Positions 27,431 to 38,298 of a DNA stretch of 64,000 nucleotides are shown piece by piece. How positions within the stretch are numbered: position 1 is the first letter of the stretch; each line of letters begins with the position of its first letter. A model generated the notes under the pieces. The model searched no databases and was not told the origin of the DNA. It saw only the letters and a list, made by a program, of their open reading frames with translations. Source of the DNA: Nocardioides cavernae (GTDB lineage Bacteria; Actinomycetota; Actinomycetes; Propionibacteriales; Nocardioidaceae); assembly GCF_016907475.1 (NCBI RefSeq), contig NZ_JAFBCA010000001.1, positions 1,922,001 through 1,986,000 of the forward strand, given 5' to 3'. Made by a program: the position numbers and the translations under genes.

Positions 27431-28683
27431 CAGCCGGAGTGCGTGAGCACGCCGTAGCGCTCCCGCGAGGCGAGCGCCCAGCGCGAGGCGGGCACCGAGA
27501 CCAGCGCGACGCCCAGCATCAGGGCGGCCAGCACCAGCCAGCCGGTCTCGCCCATCTCGACGCACAGCAGCGTCACGAGCGGGGGGCCGACGACGGCGAT
27601 CACGCTGAAGCCGAGCCCGGCGAAGCCCTGGTACTGGCCCTGCCGCTCGTGCGGCGCGAGTCCCATCTGGAGGCCCCACTGGCCGCCGGAACCGATCATC
27701 TCGCCCACGACGTGCACCAGCGACCCGACGACGAGCACGACGACGGCGAACGTCGCGTCGCCGCGGTCGGCGAGGGCGACGATCGCGAAGCCGGCGGCGA
27801 TCCACACCGCGCCGCGGACCAGCGCCCGGGCGCCGGCCTCGACGGAGTCGGCCCGGCGCGAGAGCCGCACCTGGAAGAGCGCGACGCAGGCCGTGTTGAG
27901 GACGAGGAGGACCGCGACCATCACCGGCGGTGCCGCCGTGCGCTCGGAGATGTAGAGCGCCAGGCCGAGCTCCATCACGAAGAAGTGGAGCGAGAACAGC
28001 CCCGTCAGCGCGACCACGACCACGTAGGGCCAGTCGCGCAGCACGGCAAGGCGGGGCTCGCCCTCGAGCCGGACGTACGCCGGCAGGTCGGGGAGGCGGG
28101 TGCTGTTCCACGCCGCGAAGCCGGTGAAGACGGCGTTGAGCACGAACACCGAGATGTAGGCCCACGGCTCGTCAACGACGAGCGCAGCGCCGCCGAAGAC
28201 CGAGCCCAGCCCGATCGCGGTGTTGGTCACCGCCCGCAGGTAGGCCTTGAACTGCACTCCGCGCCCGCCGGTGGCGAGCTGCGCGATGACGCCCTGCTGG
28301 ACCGAGCCGGCCGAGCGCTCGAAGAGGGTGAGCAGCGCCAAAAGCAGCGCGAGCTGCCACGGCGTACGAGCCAGGACGGGCAGCGCGCTCGTGAGGGCGG
28401 CGCCCACCATGCAGATCGTCAGCACCCGGCGCGGCCCGTGGCTGTCGCCGAGCTGGCCGGCCGGCACCTGGACGAGGATCCCGACGACGGCGGCGACCGC
28501 CAGCGCGAGGGCGACCTCGGCGGCGCTGAAGCCCACCTGTCGGGTGAAGTAGAGCGCGCTGGTCGTCATGACCGCGCCGGCACCGAAGCGGTTGGCGAAC
28601 GAGCCGAGCGCCAGCACCCGCAGGTCGCGCTCGAGCGGGATGCCGCGGCGCGTCAGCGGCGCCTGCAGTTGCGGCAACGACAT
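27430..28683 (-). CDS. MFS transporter
   Basis: A 417-aa membrane protein with about 12 hydrophobic segments. The cytoplasmic loop 2-3 signature GQLGDSHGPRRVLTI (about residues 72-86) identifies the major facilitator superfamily. The substrate cannot be predicted; the layout resembles drug or small-molecule exporters. It is convergent with the Nudix-DUF429 gene across the repeat array and divergent from mec. Confidence 0.85.
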   Translation of the reverse strand: MSLPQLQAPLTRRGIPLERDLRVLALGSFANRFGAGAVMTTSALYFTRQVGFSAAEVALALAVAAVVGILVQVPAGQLGDSHGPRRVLTICMVGAALTSALPVLARTPWQLALLLALLTLFERSAGSVQQGVIAQLATGGRGVQFKAYLRAVTNTAIGLGSVFGGAALVVDEPWAYISVFVLNAVFTGFAAWNSTRLPDLPAYVRLEGEPRLAVLRDWPYVVVVALTGLFSLHFFVMELGLALYISERTAAPPVMVAVLLVLNTACVALFQVRLSRRADSVEAGARALVRGAVWIAAGFAIVALADRGDATFAVVVLVVGSLVHVVGEMIGSGGQWGLQMGLAPHERQGQYQGFAGLGFSVIAVVGPPLVTLLCVEMGETGWLVLAALMLGVALVSVPASRWALASRERYGVLTHSG

Positions 28684-28770
28684 GTGGCTCCCCCTCGAAG
28701 TCTCTCGACGTCAAGACTATGGGGTGAGACGCGTACTGGTCGCATCGACCGCCTGCCTACCCTTGACGGC

Positions 28771-29219
28771 GTGCTGACCATCGCCCAGGAGATCTACGAC
28801 GCCATCGTGGCGCACGCCAAGCGCGACCACCCCGACGAGGCGTGCGGTGTCGTCGCGGGCCCCGAGGGCACCGATCGCGCCGAGCGGTTCATCCCGATGG
28901 TCAACGCCGCCGGCAGCCCGACGTTCTACGAGTTCGACTCCTCCGAGCTGCTGGCGCTCTACAAGGACATGGACGCTCGCGACGAGGAGCCGGTGGTCGT
29001 CTACCACTCCCACACCGCCACCGAGGCCTACCCCAGTCGCACCGACATCGGCCTCGCCAGTGAGCCCAACGCCCACTACGTGCTCGTCAGCACACGCGAG
29101 CACGGGAATAGCGACGGCCCGGTGGAGTTCAGGTCCTACAGAATCATCGACGGAGTCGTGACCGAGGAAGAGGTCGCGACCACGCCTCCCCAGCAAACCC
29201 AGGAAGAGAGCACCCCCTG

Positions 29220-29220
<1 letters not shown>
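28771..29220 (+). CDS. mec: CysO-cysteine peptidase (JAMM/Mov34)
   Basis: A 149-aa JAMM metalloprotease. The zinc motif YHSHTATEAYPSRTD (H-x-H-x10-D) and an upstream Glu in HPDEACGVVAG are visible. In mycobacteria Mec releases cysteine from the CysO-cysteine adduct. GTG start at 28771. Its stop overlaps the cysO start (TGATG), and cysM follows, so the three genes form the CysO-dependent cysteine synthesis operon. Confidence 0.9.
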
Positions 29221-30462
<1,242 letters not shown>

Positions 30463-30483
30463 CGCGTGTCCTAGGCTGGTGCG

Positions 30484-31131
30484 GTGGACCGAGCGCCCCG
30501 CCTCCTGCGACTCACCGTCGCGATCGTGCCGCTCGTCCTGACGGTCCTCGCCGCTCCTGCCCACGCGACCGGCGAGGACGCCAGCGAGCACCGGCGCGCG
30601 ACCCCGACGCCGACGCAACCGACCGTGGAGGCGTACGCCGTCCCGGTGAGCCGCCGCGTCACCTATTCCGTCACCACCCGCGGACGGGTGACGTCGTCGA
30701 TGAAGGTGTTCCGCCGCCAGGCCCAGCAGACCTTCGACCACCCGCGCGGCTGGCGCGCGGCCGGTGTCCAGTTCCGCCGGGTGCGGCGGGGCGGTGACTT
30801 CACCCTCGTGCTCGCCGCGGCCGGCACGCTGCCGTCGTTCTCGTCGGGATGCTCGGTGCAGTGGTCGTGCCGAGTGGGGCGGCACGTCGTGATCAACCAG
30901 CTGCGGTGGACCCATGCCTCCCCGGCCTGGAACCGTGCGGGTCGGTCGCTGCGCGACTACCGGCACCTGGTCGTCAACCACGAGACCGGCCACTGGCTGG
31001 GGCGTGGGCACGCCTCGTGCCACGGGCGCGGCCGGGCGCCGGTGATGATGCAGCAGTCCAAGGGCACCGGCGGGTGCCGCTTCAACCCGTGGCCGTTGGC
31101 CAGGGAGGCCGCGGCGGTCAGGCGACGCTGA
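30484..31131 (+). CDS. Secreted DUF3152 protein with metzincin motif
   Basis: A 215-aa exported protein: signal peptide to about residue 30 (AAPAHA), then a DUF3152 body. It carries H166-E-T-G-H170-W-L-G-R-G-H176, an exact HExxHxxGxxH zinc motif, followed by a Met pair at 188-189 (APVMMQQ) in the place of a Met-turn. This is the metzincin-type metalloprotease arrangement. Cys pairs are present (GCSVQWSC, SCHG, GGCRFN). GTG start. Protease activity is inferred from the motif; no substrate is known. Confidence 0.82.
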   Translation: MDRAPRLLRLTVAIVPLVLTVLAAPAHATGEDASEHRRATPTPTQPTVEAYAVPVSRRVTYSVTTRGRVTSSMKVFRRQAQQTFDHPRGWRAAGVQFRRVRRGGDFTLVLAAAGTLPSFSSGCSVQWSCRVGRHVVINQLRWTHASPAWNRAGRSLRDYRHLVVNHETGHWLGRGHASCHGRGRAPVMMQQSKGTGGCRFNPWPLAREAAAVRRR

Positions 31132-31134
31132 ACG

Positions 31135-32679
31135 TCATCGGGTGTTGGCAGCGATGACCAGAGTGGTCGTCGACGGTGATCCCACCACCACGCCGCCGGA
31201 GGCGCCGGTGAGCGTGATCAGCACGGTCTCGCGACCCTCGGCGACCCGGTCGTCGAGGACTTCGACGGGGACGTAGCGCTCGGTCTGTCCGGGCGCGAAG
31301 CTCACCTGGCCGGTGCCGGCGACGAAGTCCTCGGCTGCGGTGGCGGTGCCGGGCTGCACGGTCCAGGACACGTCCACGGCCGCGGAGGGGGGCGACTGCA
31401 GCCGCACCGGCACCCACACCGTGCGTGCCCGCTCCTCGGTGCGCTGCCGGATGCCGCCGAGCCGCACCTCGTTGCTGCTGAGCCACTGGATACGTCGGGT
31501 GAGCCAGTCCGCGAGGAACTCGACCTCGGCCTGGCGGTCGCGGCCGTGGTGGGTCCACTCCAGGTCGCCCGAGGCGTGCCACTGGGCCCAGTCGGCCTCG
31601 GCGGCCGGGGCCAGCGTCGCCGCTGCGGCCGGGATCTCGGAGACCACCTGGCGCGCGACCGGCTTGAGCCTGGCCCACCGGCTCTTGACCCGCGCGGAGA
31701 AGGCCGGGTCCTCGAGCATCCGGGCCACCCAGTGGCGCCCGACCCGGGTCACCCACGTGTCGGGCTGGGAGGACGCACGCCAACGACTGCCCGCGCTGAG
31801 GTCGAAGTCCCAGACGGGACCGAAGACGAAGCGCTTGCCGGGCACCCAGCTGAAGTGCACGCTCGACTGGAAGTTGGAGTCCTGGTTGGCGAACAGTTCC
31901 TCGACGAGGTACCAGTCGATGAGCTTGCGGACGTTGACGTACGCCGCGTAGCCGGTGTCGGGATCGGCGAAGTCGGGGCCGTAGAGGACCTTCTCGAACC
32001 GCGACACCGCGCGCCGGACCTCGCGGCGCTGCCGCTTCGTGACCTCGTCCGGGTCCTTGAAGGCCACGGGCGTCCCGCGACGGGTGCGGAAGCCGGGCTC
32101 GTCGTCGCGGAGGTAGCGCTGGTTGATCTCCAGCAGGTAGCCGTCGTCGGGGAGGTCGACGCGTCCCTTGCCCTCCTCCACCTGCTCGGTGAGCAGGTAG
32201 AGACCCTGCGACTGGCCGTTGAGGACGACCTCGACGAAACGGAAGCGCGGGGTCCACTGCAACCGGGTCTGCGCCGCGATCGCGAACGCCGCGGCCGTCC
32301 GCAGCGAGCTGCGGTCGGCGTAGCCGGCGAGGAGCACCCACTCGTCGTACTCCCGCGACCCGACCAGGGCGGCGTCCTCCTCCAGCTTGAGCTTGTAGGG
32401 CTTCTTGGCCCAGCCCCAGGTCGAGTTGCCCCGCCCGCGGACCTCGGTGACCCGGGTGACACCGTCCAGGGTGACGGTGCCGGGCACGTAGTCCTCGCGG
32501 TCGATGACGGCACCCGCGGTGTCGATGACCAGCTGGGTCGGCGGGGCCGGCGGCCAGCCGATCACGGCGGCTGCCCGGTCGGTGCGCGAGGGCTCGTTCC
32601 CGGAGGCCGGGGAGAGCACGACGGTCGAGGCGGCCACGGCGAGCGCGGTCGCGACGGAGATCTTCTTCAGCAAGGGCAT
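31135..32679 (-). CDS. Secreted CotH-kinase protein with Calx-beta domain
   Basis: A 514-aa exported protein (signal peptide to about 27). The CotH kinase domain (about 55-390) shows VRGRGNSTWGWAKKPYKLKL, GYADRSSLRTAAAF, GLYLLTEQVEEGKGRVDL, LIDWYLVEELFANQDSNF and GPVWDFDLSAGSRW; the Asp in VWDFDLS is the expected metal-binding residue. The C-terminal 100 residues form a Calx-beta repeat (WTVQPGTATAAEDFVAGTGQ, GRETVLITLTG). CotH enzymes phosphorylate proteins in the spore coat and elsewhere; here the target is unknown. It lies 35 bp downstream of a phosphodiesterase gene on the same strand. Confidence 0.88.
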   Translation of the reverse strand: MPLLKKISVATALAVAASTVVLSPASGNEPSRTDRAAAVIGWPPAPPTQLVIDTAGAVIDREDYVPGTVTLDGVTRVTEVRGRGNSTWGWAKKPYKLKLEEDAALVGSREYDEWVLLAGYADRSSLRTAAAFAIAAQTRLQWTPRFRFVEVVLNGQSQGLYLLTEQVEEGKGRVDLPDDGYLLEINQRYLRDDEPGFRTRRGTPVAFKDPDEVTKRQRREVRRAVSRFEKVLYGPDFADPDTGYAAYVNVRKLIDWYLVEELFANQDSNFQSSVHFSWVPGKRFVFGPVWDFDLSAGSRWRASSQPDTWVTRVGRHWVARMLEDPAFSARVKSRWARLKPVARQVVSEIPAAAATLAPAAEADWAQWHASGDLEWTHHGRDRQAEVEFLADWLTRRIQWLSSNEVRLGGIRQRTEERARTVWVPVRLQSPPSAAVDVSWTVQPGTATAAEDFVAGTGQVSFAPGQTERYVPVEVLDDRVAEGRETVLITLTGASGGVVVGSPSTTTLVIAANTR

Positions 32680-32714
32680 GGTGTCTCCTCGAGCCCGGCG
32701 TCCGGGCGGCTGGG

Positions 32715-33758
32715 TCAGGCAGGCGGGGGTGAGACGTCGAGGTCGAGGTTGGAGTTGTGCTCACTTCCCGGGACGGCCGGGAGGTCGAGGAGGTCGAGCG
32801 TGAGGTTCGCCAGGTCGCCGTTGCGGACCGGCTGCGGGGACTGGCTGTAGGTCGTGCGCCGCTTGCCGGGGTCGCGGTAGTCGTCGGCGTTGAGCTCGTA
32901 GAGGTCCGCGCCTGCCGGGACGCCCGGTCCGGCCACCATGAAGGCGACGCGGAAGTTGGCCAGGCGGCGGGCGTCGGAGTGGCTCGCGCCGAGACCGCCG
33001 TGGTCGCTGGTGAGGATGATCGCGGTGCGGCCGACGAGCTCGGTGTCGTCGCGGACGGCGTCGACGATCGAGCCGACGAGGGCATCGACCTGCTGGACCG
33101 CGCGCAGGTAGCGCGGGGACATGAAGCCGTACTCGTGACCGGCGGCGTCGGGGAGCGACAGGTGCACGAATCGGAACGCGCGCTCGTTGTCGCGCAGGTC
33201 GCGCCGCACCGACCGGGCCAGGCGCGTGTTGTCGAGCTGGATGCGGGTGGTGTCGATGGAGAGCGGCCAGCTGCGCTTCCACAGGGAGAACTTGGTCTTG
33301 CTGGCGAAGAGGGCGGTCGACCCGCCGGCAGCGGAGACCTGGGTGAAGACCGACTCGACGCGCTGCCCGGCTGCCGCCTGGACGGTCGCGGGACGGCGTC
33401 GGTCGTCGTTCCAGGTCACCCCGTGGCCACCGGTCACGGCCTCGATGCGGCGGCCGGTCACCATCCCGGTGTGGTTGGGCAGGGTGATGGTGAGCTCGTG
33501 CTCGGTGCGGGCGTTGAGCGTCGACGCGCCGGAGTCCATGAGGTCGTGCAGGTGGGGTGTGCGCGCGGGTCCGAGCTTGCCGAGGGCATCGGTGTTGAGC
33601 CCGTCGACCGAGATGGCCACGACCGAGTCGATGGGGTTGTCGGCGGAGACGCGCGGGGTGCTCGGCAGCGGGTCGCCGGAGGGCACCTGGGCCGGGGCGG
33701 ACGCCGGGCACAACCCGATGGCGGAGCAGGCGAGCAGGGAGGCGAGCGCGGTACGCAT
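32715..33758 (-). CDS. Secreted alkaline-phosphatase-fold phosphodiesterase
   Basis: A 347-aa exported protein of the type I phosphodiesterase / nucleotide pyrophosphatase branch. After the signal peptide, the metal and nucleophile sites are recognisable: VVAISVDGLNTDAL (first Asp), ITLPNHTGMVTGR (Thr or Asn nucleophile region), LPDAAGHEYGF and TSDHGGLGASHSD (metal-binding Asp/His). It probably cleaves phosphate mono- or diesters outside the cell. It precedes the CotH gene by 35 bp, so the two are likely cotranscribed. A GTG two codons upstream is an alternative start. Confidence 0.83.
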   Translation of the reverse strand: MRTALASLLACSAIGLCPASAPAQVPSGDPLPSTPRVSADNPIDSVVAISVDGLNTDALGKLGPARTPHLHDLMDSGASTLNARTEHELTITLPNHTGMVTGRRIEAVTGGHGVTWNDDRRRPATVQAAAGQRVESVFTQVSAAGGSTALFASKTKFSLWKRSWPLSIDTTRIQLDNTRLARSVRRDLRDNERAFRFVHLSLPDAAGHEYGFMSPRYLRAVQQVDALVGSIVDAVRDDTELVGRTAIILTSDHGGLGASHSDARRLANFRVAFMVAGPGVPAGADLYELNADDYRDPGKRRTTYSQSPQPVRNGDLANLTLDLLDLPAVPGSEHNSNLDLDVSPPPA

Positions 33759-33855
33759 GGTCACGCGGCGACCCTAACCTGACGTGGACGGTGTGACGGG
33801 GACGACGCACGCGACCGCGTGACCCGCAACGCCCCGAGCGCCTAGCCTGCTGCCT

Positions 33856-34680
33856 GTGCCGACGCCCACGCCGCGAGAGACCGCCGACGCCCCGATCGGC
33901 ATCTTCGACTCCGGCTTCGGTGGGCTGACCGTCGCGCGCTCCGTCATCGACCAGCTCCCGCACGAGTCGGTCGTCTACCTCGGCGACACCGCGCGCCAGC
34001 CCTACGGCCAGAAGCCCATCGGCGAGGTCCGCGAGTACGCCCTCGAGTGCCTCGACCACCTCTACGAGCGCGGCGTGAAGGCGCTGGTCATCGCGTGCAA
34101 CTCCGCCAGTGCCGCGATGCTGCGCGATGCCCGCGAGCGCTACGACGTACCCGTCGTCGAGGTGATCCTCCCGGCGGCCCGGCGCGCGGCCGCGGCCACG
34201 CGCAACCAGCGGGTCGGGGTGATCTGCACGCGCGCCACCGCCAGCTCCATGGCGTACGACGACGCCTTCGCCGCGGCGCCGCACCTCGACCTGCACATCC
34301 GGGCCTGCCCGCGCTTCGTCGAGTTCGTCGAGCAGGGCGTCACCGGCGGCGACGAGCTGCTGGCCGCTGCCCACGACTACCTCGACCCGCTGGCCGAGGC
34401 CGGGGTCGACACGCTGATCCTCGGCTGCACCCACTACCCGCTGCTGACCGGCGTCATCTCCTACGTGATGGGCGACCAGGTCACCCTGGTCAGCTCGGCG
34501 GAGGAGTGCGCCAAGGACGTCTACAAGATGCTCGCCGGCACCGGCCTGATGCGTCCAGGCGGCGAGGCGAGCTACACCTTCTCCACCACTGGCAGCCCCG
34601 ACGACTTCGCCACGATCGGCCGCCGCTTCCTCGGCTCGGAGCTGCTCGGGGCGACGCAGTTCGCCGGGGGACGCGGATGA
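33856..34680 (+). CDS. murI: Glutamate racemase
   Basis: A 274-aa cofactor-independent racemase supplying D-glutamate for peptidoglycan. The two catalytic cysteines are C81 (ACNSASAAM) and C191 (LGCTHYPLL), and the N-terminus has [17 protein letters not shown] start at 33856. The downstream MBL gene follows after 70 bp, as in mycobacteria (Rv1338-Rv1339). Confidence 0.95.
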   Translation: MPTPTPRETADAPIGIFDSGFGGLTVARSVIDQLPHESVVYLGDTARQPYGQKPIGEVREYALECLDHLYERGVKALVIACNSASAAMLRDARERYDVPVVEVILPAARRAAAATRNQRVGVICTRATASSMAYDDAFAAAPHLDLHIRACPRFVEFVEQGVTGGDELLAAAHDYLDPLAEAGVDTLILGCTHYPLLTGVISYVMGDQVTLVSSAEECAKDVYKMLAGTGLMRPGGEASYTFSTTGSPDDFATIGRRFLGSELLGATQFAGGRG

Positions 34681-34750
34681 ATCATCACCCCACGAACTTC
34701 TTCGTCTCCTCCGCTTCGCTCCTCCGCCGAACAACTTCGCGGGGACCCCT

Positions 34751-35515
34751 ATGAGGCTGACCATCGTCGGGTGCTCGGGTTCCTACCCCGGCCCCGAGTC
34801 CGCGGCGAGCTGCTACCTCCTCGAGGCCGAGGAAGGTGGGCGCACCTGGCGGATCCTGCTCGACCTCGGCAACGGCGCCCTCGGCCACCTGCACCGCCAC
34901 ACCGACCCGCTCGGGATCGACGCGGTCTTCCTCAGCCACCTCCACGCCGACCACTGCCTCGACCTCTGCGGCTACTACGTGATGCGCAAGTACCACCCCA
35001 CCGGTGCGCAGCCGCAGATCCCCGTCTGGGGGCCGGCCGGCACGGCCGAGCGGATGGCGCGGGCCTACGACCTGCCGGTCGACCCCGGCATGACCGAGGA
35101 GTTCGCGTTCCACGGCTACGGGGACGACGGCGGGGTCGTGGAGCTGGGTCCGTTCCGCGTCGAGGCACGCCGGGTGGTCCACCCCGTCGCCGCCTACGCC
35201 CTGCGGGTCACCGCCAGCGGTCGGACGCTCGTCTACTCCGGCGACACCGGGCCGTGCCCGGAGCTCGACGAGGTGGCGGTCGGGGCCGACCTGCTGCTGG
35301 CAGAGGCGTCGTTCCGCAGCGTCGACGACAACCCGCCCGATCTCCACATGACCGGTGCCGACTGCGGGCGTACGGCGTCGCGCGCCGGGGTCGGGCGCCT
35401 GGTGCTGACCCACGTCCCGCCGTGGCACGACCCGGCCGACGCGGAGGCCGAGGCCCGCGCCGAGTGGTCGGGCCCGGTCGAGCTGGCCCGCGCCGGCGCG
35501 ACGTACGACATCTAG
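34751..35515 (+). CDS. MBL-fold hydrolase, Rv1339-like
   Basis: A 254-aa metallo-beta-lactamase-fold enzyme. The zinc motif is SHLHADHCLDL (HxHxDH), with a later His in VVHPV, Asp in YSGDTGPC and a terminal His in LTHVPPWHD. Its place directly after murI matches Rv1339 of M. tuberculosis, for which cyclic nucleotide phosphodiesterase activity has been reported. Cyclic-nucleotide hydrolysis here is inference from synteny and family. It is convergent with the response regulator gene 7 bp away. Confidence 0.85.
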   Translation: MRLTIVGCSGSYPGPESAASCYLLEAEEGGRTWRILLDLGNGALGHLHRHTDPLGIDAVFLSHLHADHCLDLCGYYVMRKYHPTGAQPQIPVWGPAGTAERMARAYDLPVDPGMTEEFAFHGYGDDGGVVELGPFRVEARRVVHPVAAYALRVTASGRTLVYSGDTGPCPELDEVAVGADLLLAEASFRSVDDNPPDLHMTGADCGRTASRAGVGRLVLTHVPPWHDPADAEAEARAEWSGPVELARAGATYDI

Positions 35516-35522
35516 CCGGGCG

Positions 35523-36173
35523 TCAGACCAGCCCGGCGTCGTGCACGACCATCGCGACCTGAACGCGGTTGGTGGCGTCGAGCTTGGTCAGGAGGCGGGA
35601 GACGTGCGACTTCACGGTGGGGATCGACAGGTAGAGCTCCGAGGCGATCTCGGAGTTGCTGAGCCCGCGGCCGACGCACACGGCGACCTCGAGCTCGCGC
35701 TCGGTCAGCACCGTCAGCCGGTCGGCGGCGGTCGTGGTGCGGTCGGTCGGTGAGGTGTTGCGCAGCCGGGAGACCAGGCTGCGGGTCGCGGACGGCGACA
35801 GCATCGCGTCACCTGCCGCCACCGTGCGGATCGCCCCGACGATGTCGCCGGGCGGGGTGTCCTTCAGCAGGAAGCCGTCGGCGCCCGCCGCGACGGCGCT
35901 CAGCACGTGGTCGTCGGCATCGAACGTCGTGAGCACGACGACGGCGGGTGGGGACGGTCGCGAGTGCAGGACGCGCGTCGCCTCCAACCCGTCCATCACC
36001 GGCATCCGGATGTCCATCAGCACGACGTCGGGCCGGTGCTCGGCGACCTGGGCCAGGCCGGCCTCGCCGTTGGAGGCCTCGCCGACGACCTCGATGTCGG
36101 ACTGCCCGCCGAGCATCAGGGTCAGCGCCGAACGGACCAGCGGGTCGTCGTCGACGAGCAGCACGCGGATCAC
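35523..36173 (-). CDS. LuxR-type (NarL/FixJ) response regulator
   Basis: A 216-aa protein. The receiver domain (1-120) has acidic DDD at 8-10, phospho-acceptor D54 (VLMDIRMP) and a Lys in FLLKDTPPG. The C-terminal LuxR HTH has LTERELEVAVCVGRGLSNSE and SIPTVKSHVSRLLTKLDATN. The start is the GTG that overlaps the kinase stop (GTGA). Partner of the upstream histidine kinase. Target genes unknown. Confidence 0.92.
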   Translation of the reverse strand: MIRVLLVDDDPLVRSALTLMLGGQSDIEVVGEASNGEAGLAQVAEHRPDVVLMDIRMPVMDGLEATRVLHSRPSPPAVVVLTTFDADDHVLSAVAAGADGFLLKDTPPGDIVGAIRTVAAGDAMLSPSATRSLVSRLRNTSPTDRTTTAADRLTVLTERELEVAVCVGRGLSNSEIASELYLSIPTVKSHVSRLLTKLDATNRVQVAMVVHDAGLV

Positions 36174-37324
36174 GCGGTCCACGGTAGCCAAGCCTCCAGC
36201 ACGAACCTCGACCCCTCCGTGCGCTGGTGCAGCCGGCCGCCCCGCAGCTCGGTGCGCTCGCGCAGCCCGACCAGCCCCAGGCCCGCGCCCGGCGCTGCGC
36301 TCGGCCGGTTGCCGAGCGGGTTGCTGATCACGACGGTGATGCCGCCGCACTGGTCCCCCGAGGACCTGATCTCCACCTCTGCGCCGGGGGCGTGCTTGCG
36401 GACGTTGGTGATGCCCTCCTGCACGATCCGGTAGACCGTGCGGCCGGTCACCGGCGGCACCGGCACGTCGCCGTCGACGTGGTCGGCCCAGTCGATGTCG
36501 AGGCCGAGCGACCGCGCCTCGTCGACCAGGGCGGTGATGTCGTCGTACGTCGGTTGCGGTCGCGCCGTGGGCGGGCTCGGGTCGTCCTCGCGCAGCACCC
36601 CGAGCACGCCGCGGAGCTCGTGGAGCGCGTCGTTGGCCTGTTGCTGGATCTGGCCGAGCCCCTCGCGGAGGCGGTCGCCGTCGAGGTCGTCGCGGAACGC
36701 GAGGGCCCCGGCCTGCATCGAGACCTGGGTGATCCGGTGTGCGACCACGTCGTGCATCTCCCCGGCGATGCGGGCGCGCTCGGTCGAGCGGGCCTGGGTG
36801 AGCCGCAGCTCCTGCTCGAGCTCGGCGCGCTCGGCGCGGTTGCGGAGGTTCCAGAGCAGCTCGCGTCGCGAGCCGATGTAGAGGCCCCAGCCCATCATTC
36901 CCGTGTTGACGACCAGGTTGACCAGCGTGGTGACGAGGAAGTCGCCGTCCTCGATCGGCGCGATCGTCGTCCAGGTCTGGGCGGCGACGAAGTTGGCGCT
37001 GCCGACCAGGATCACCTCCCGCCACCGTCGCCGGGTCGCGACGGAGACCGCGGCCAGGGTGGCCGGACCGGCCGCCAGCCCGGAGAAGGCGCTCATTGCG
37101 GCGATGACGAGGGCCACCCGCTTGGGCGCCCGGCGGCGGAAGTGGACCAGCACGAAGGCGGCGACGCCCAGGACCACCTCGACGGTGAAGAGGAGGCGGT
37201 GGTCGCGCCACTCGGCCGCCGCAGCGGTCTGCCAGACCGCCGCCGAGAACACGACGCACAGCGCGTAGCGCCACGCGTGCGACACCCACGTCAGCTCGGG
37301 CTGGGTGTCGGGTCGTGGTTCCAC
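36170..37324 (-). CDS. NarL-type sensor histidine kinase
   Basis: A 384-aa membrane kinase. Residues about 15-150 hold hydrophobic segments with no large extracellular loop, implying it senses within or near the membrane. The HisKA_3 region ARIAGEMHDVVAHRITQVS contains the phospho-accepting His (about residue 190), and a HATPase_c domain follows (IVQEGITNVRKHAPGAEVEI, then GAGLGLVGLRERTELRGG). GTG start. It is coupled by a 4-bp overlap to its response regulator. Stimulus unknown. The pair separates the murI/MBL genes from rph, which are closer in mycobacteria. Confidence 0.92.
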   Translation of the reverse strand: MEPRPDTQPELTWVSHAWRYALCVVFSAAVWQTAAAAEWRDHRLLFTVEVVLGVAAFVLVHFRRRAPKRVALVIAAMSAFSGLAAGPATLAAVSVATRRRWREVILVGSANFVAAQTWTTIAPIEDGDFLVTTLVNLVVNTGMMGWGLYIGSRRELLWNLRNRAERAELEQELRLTQARSTERARIAGEMHDVVAHRITQVSMQAGALAFRDDLDGDRLREGLGQIQQQANDALHELRGVLGVLREDDPSPPTARPQPTYDDITALVDEARSLGLDIDWADHVDGDVPVPPVTGRTVYRIVQEGITNVRKHAPGAEVEIRSSGDQCGGITVVISNPLGNRPSAAPGAGLGLVGLRERTELRGGRLHQRTEGSRFVLEAWLPWTA

Positions 37325-37493
37325 GGCGCTCAGGCTAACGAGCCGAATTCCTACTTTGGTCGCATGGACATGGCCCTAGGGCCGATGCGTCTACCGGGCT
37401 CGCCGACGCAGGGTCGGCCCACCAACCGCGCGGAGGGAGCTGCGCGGCGTGGGGCCGCGCACGTGTGGACGGTCCCGCAGGGGAAGGGGCTTC

Positions 37494-37535
37494 GAGCCGG
37501 GTCCGGTGGCACACGGGGGTGACCGGACCCGGCTC
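37494..37535. promoter_or_regulatory. Perfect 14-bp inverted repeat in the rph leader
   Basis: GAGCCGGGTCCGGT (37494-37507) pairs exactly with 37522-37535 around a 14-nt loop, ending 22 bp before the rph ATG. It could be a terminator/attenuator or a protein site. The rest of the 233-bp gap between the divergent kinase and rph holds no recognisable gene. Confidence 0.55.
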
Positions 37536-37557
37536 AGCCACGTCTAGGGTCGTGCCC

Positions 37558-38298
37558 ATGACTTCTGCCCCGACTCCGGCTCCTCGGGCCGACGGCCGTG
37601 CCGACGACGAGCTCCGCCCGATCACGATCACCCGCAACTGGCTCGACCACGCCGCCGGCTCGGTGCTCGTCGAGTTCGGCGGCACCCGGGTGCTCTGCGC
37701 CGCCTCCGCCTCCGAGGGCGTGCCGCGCTGGCGCAAGGGCTCCGGCCTCGGGTGGGTCACCGCCGAGTACGCCATGCTCCCCGCGGCCACCAACACCCGC
37801 TCGGACCGCGAGTCGGTCAAGGGCCGCATCGGCGGCCGCACCCACGAGATCTCGCGCCTGATCGGCCGCTCGCTGCGCGCGGTCATCGACTACCAGGCGC
37901 TCGGCGAGAACACGATCGTCCTCGACTGCGACGTCCTCCAGGCAGACGGCGGCACCCGCACCGCTGCGATCACCGGGGCGTACGTCGCCCTGGCCGACGC
38001 GGTCGCGCACCTGCGCTCCAACGGCGCGCTCACGGGCGAGCCGCTGACCGGGTCCGTCGCGGCGGTCAGCGTCGGCATCATCGACGGCGTGCCGCGGCTG
38101 GACCTGCCCTACGTCGAGGACGTCCGCGCCGAGACCGACATGAACGTCGTGATGACGGGCGACGGGAAGTTCGTCGAGGTGCAGGGCACGGCCGAGGGGG
38201 CCGCCTTCGACCGCGCCGAGCTCGACGCCCTGCTGGCCCTGGCCGAGAAGGGCTGTGCCGACCTGACGCGCCTGCAGCAGGAGGCGCTGGGCCGGTGA
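37558..38298 (+). CDS. rph: Ribonuclease PH
   Basis: A 246-aa phosphorolytic 3'-5' exoribonuclease that trims tRNA 3' ends. Family blocks: [114 protein letters not shown] and [11 protein letters not shown]. The ATG at 37558 is used. Its stop overlaps the rdgB start (GTGA), as in the mycobacterial Rv1340-Rv1341 pair. Confidence 0.95.
   Translation: MTSAPTPAPRADGRADDELRPITITRNWLDHAAGSVLVEFGGTRVLCAASASEGVPRWRKGSGLGWVTAEYAMLPAATNTRSDRESVKGRIGGRTHEISRLIGRSLRAVIDYQALGENTIVLDCDVLQADGGTRTAAITGAYVALADAVAHLRSNGALTGEPLTGSVAAVSVGIIDGVPRLDLPYVEDVRAETDMNVVMTGDGKFVEVQGTAEGAAFDRAELDALLALAEKGCADLTRLQQEALGR

Noticed and set aside
37451..37475. CGCACGTGTGG-type match to the 27-kb tandem repeat
   Set aside because: A single partial copy in GC-rich DNA; likely chance.
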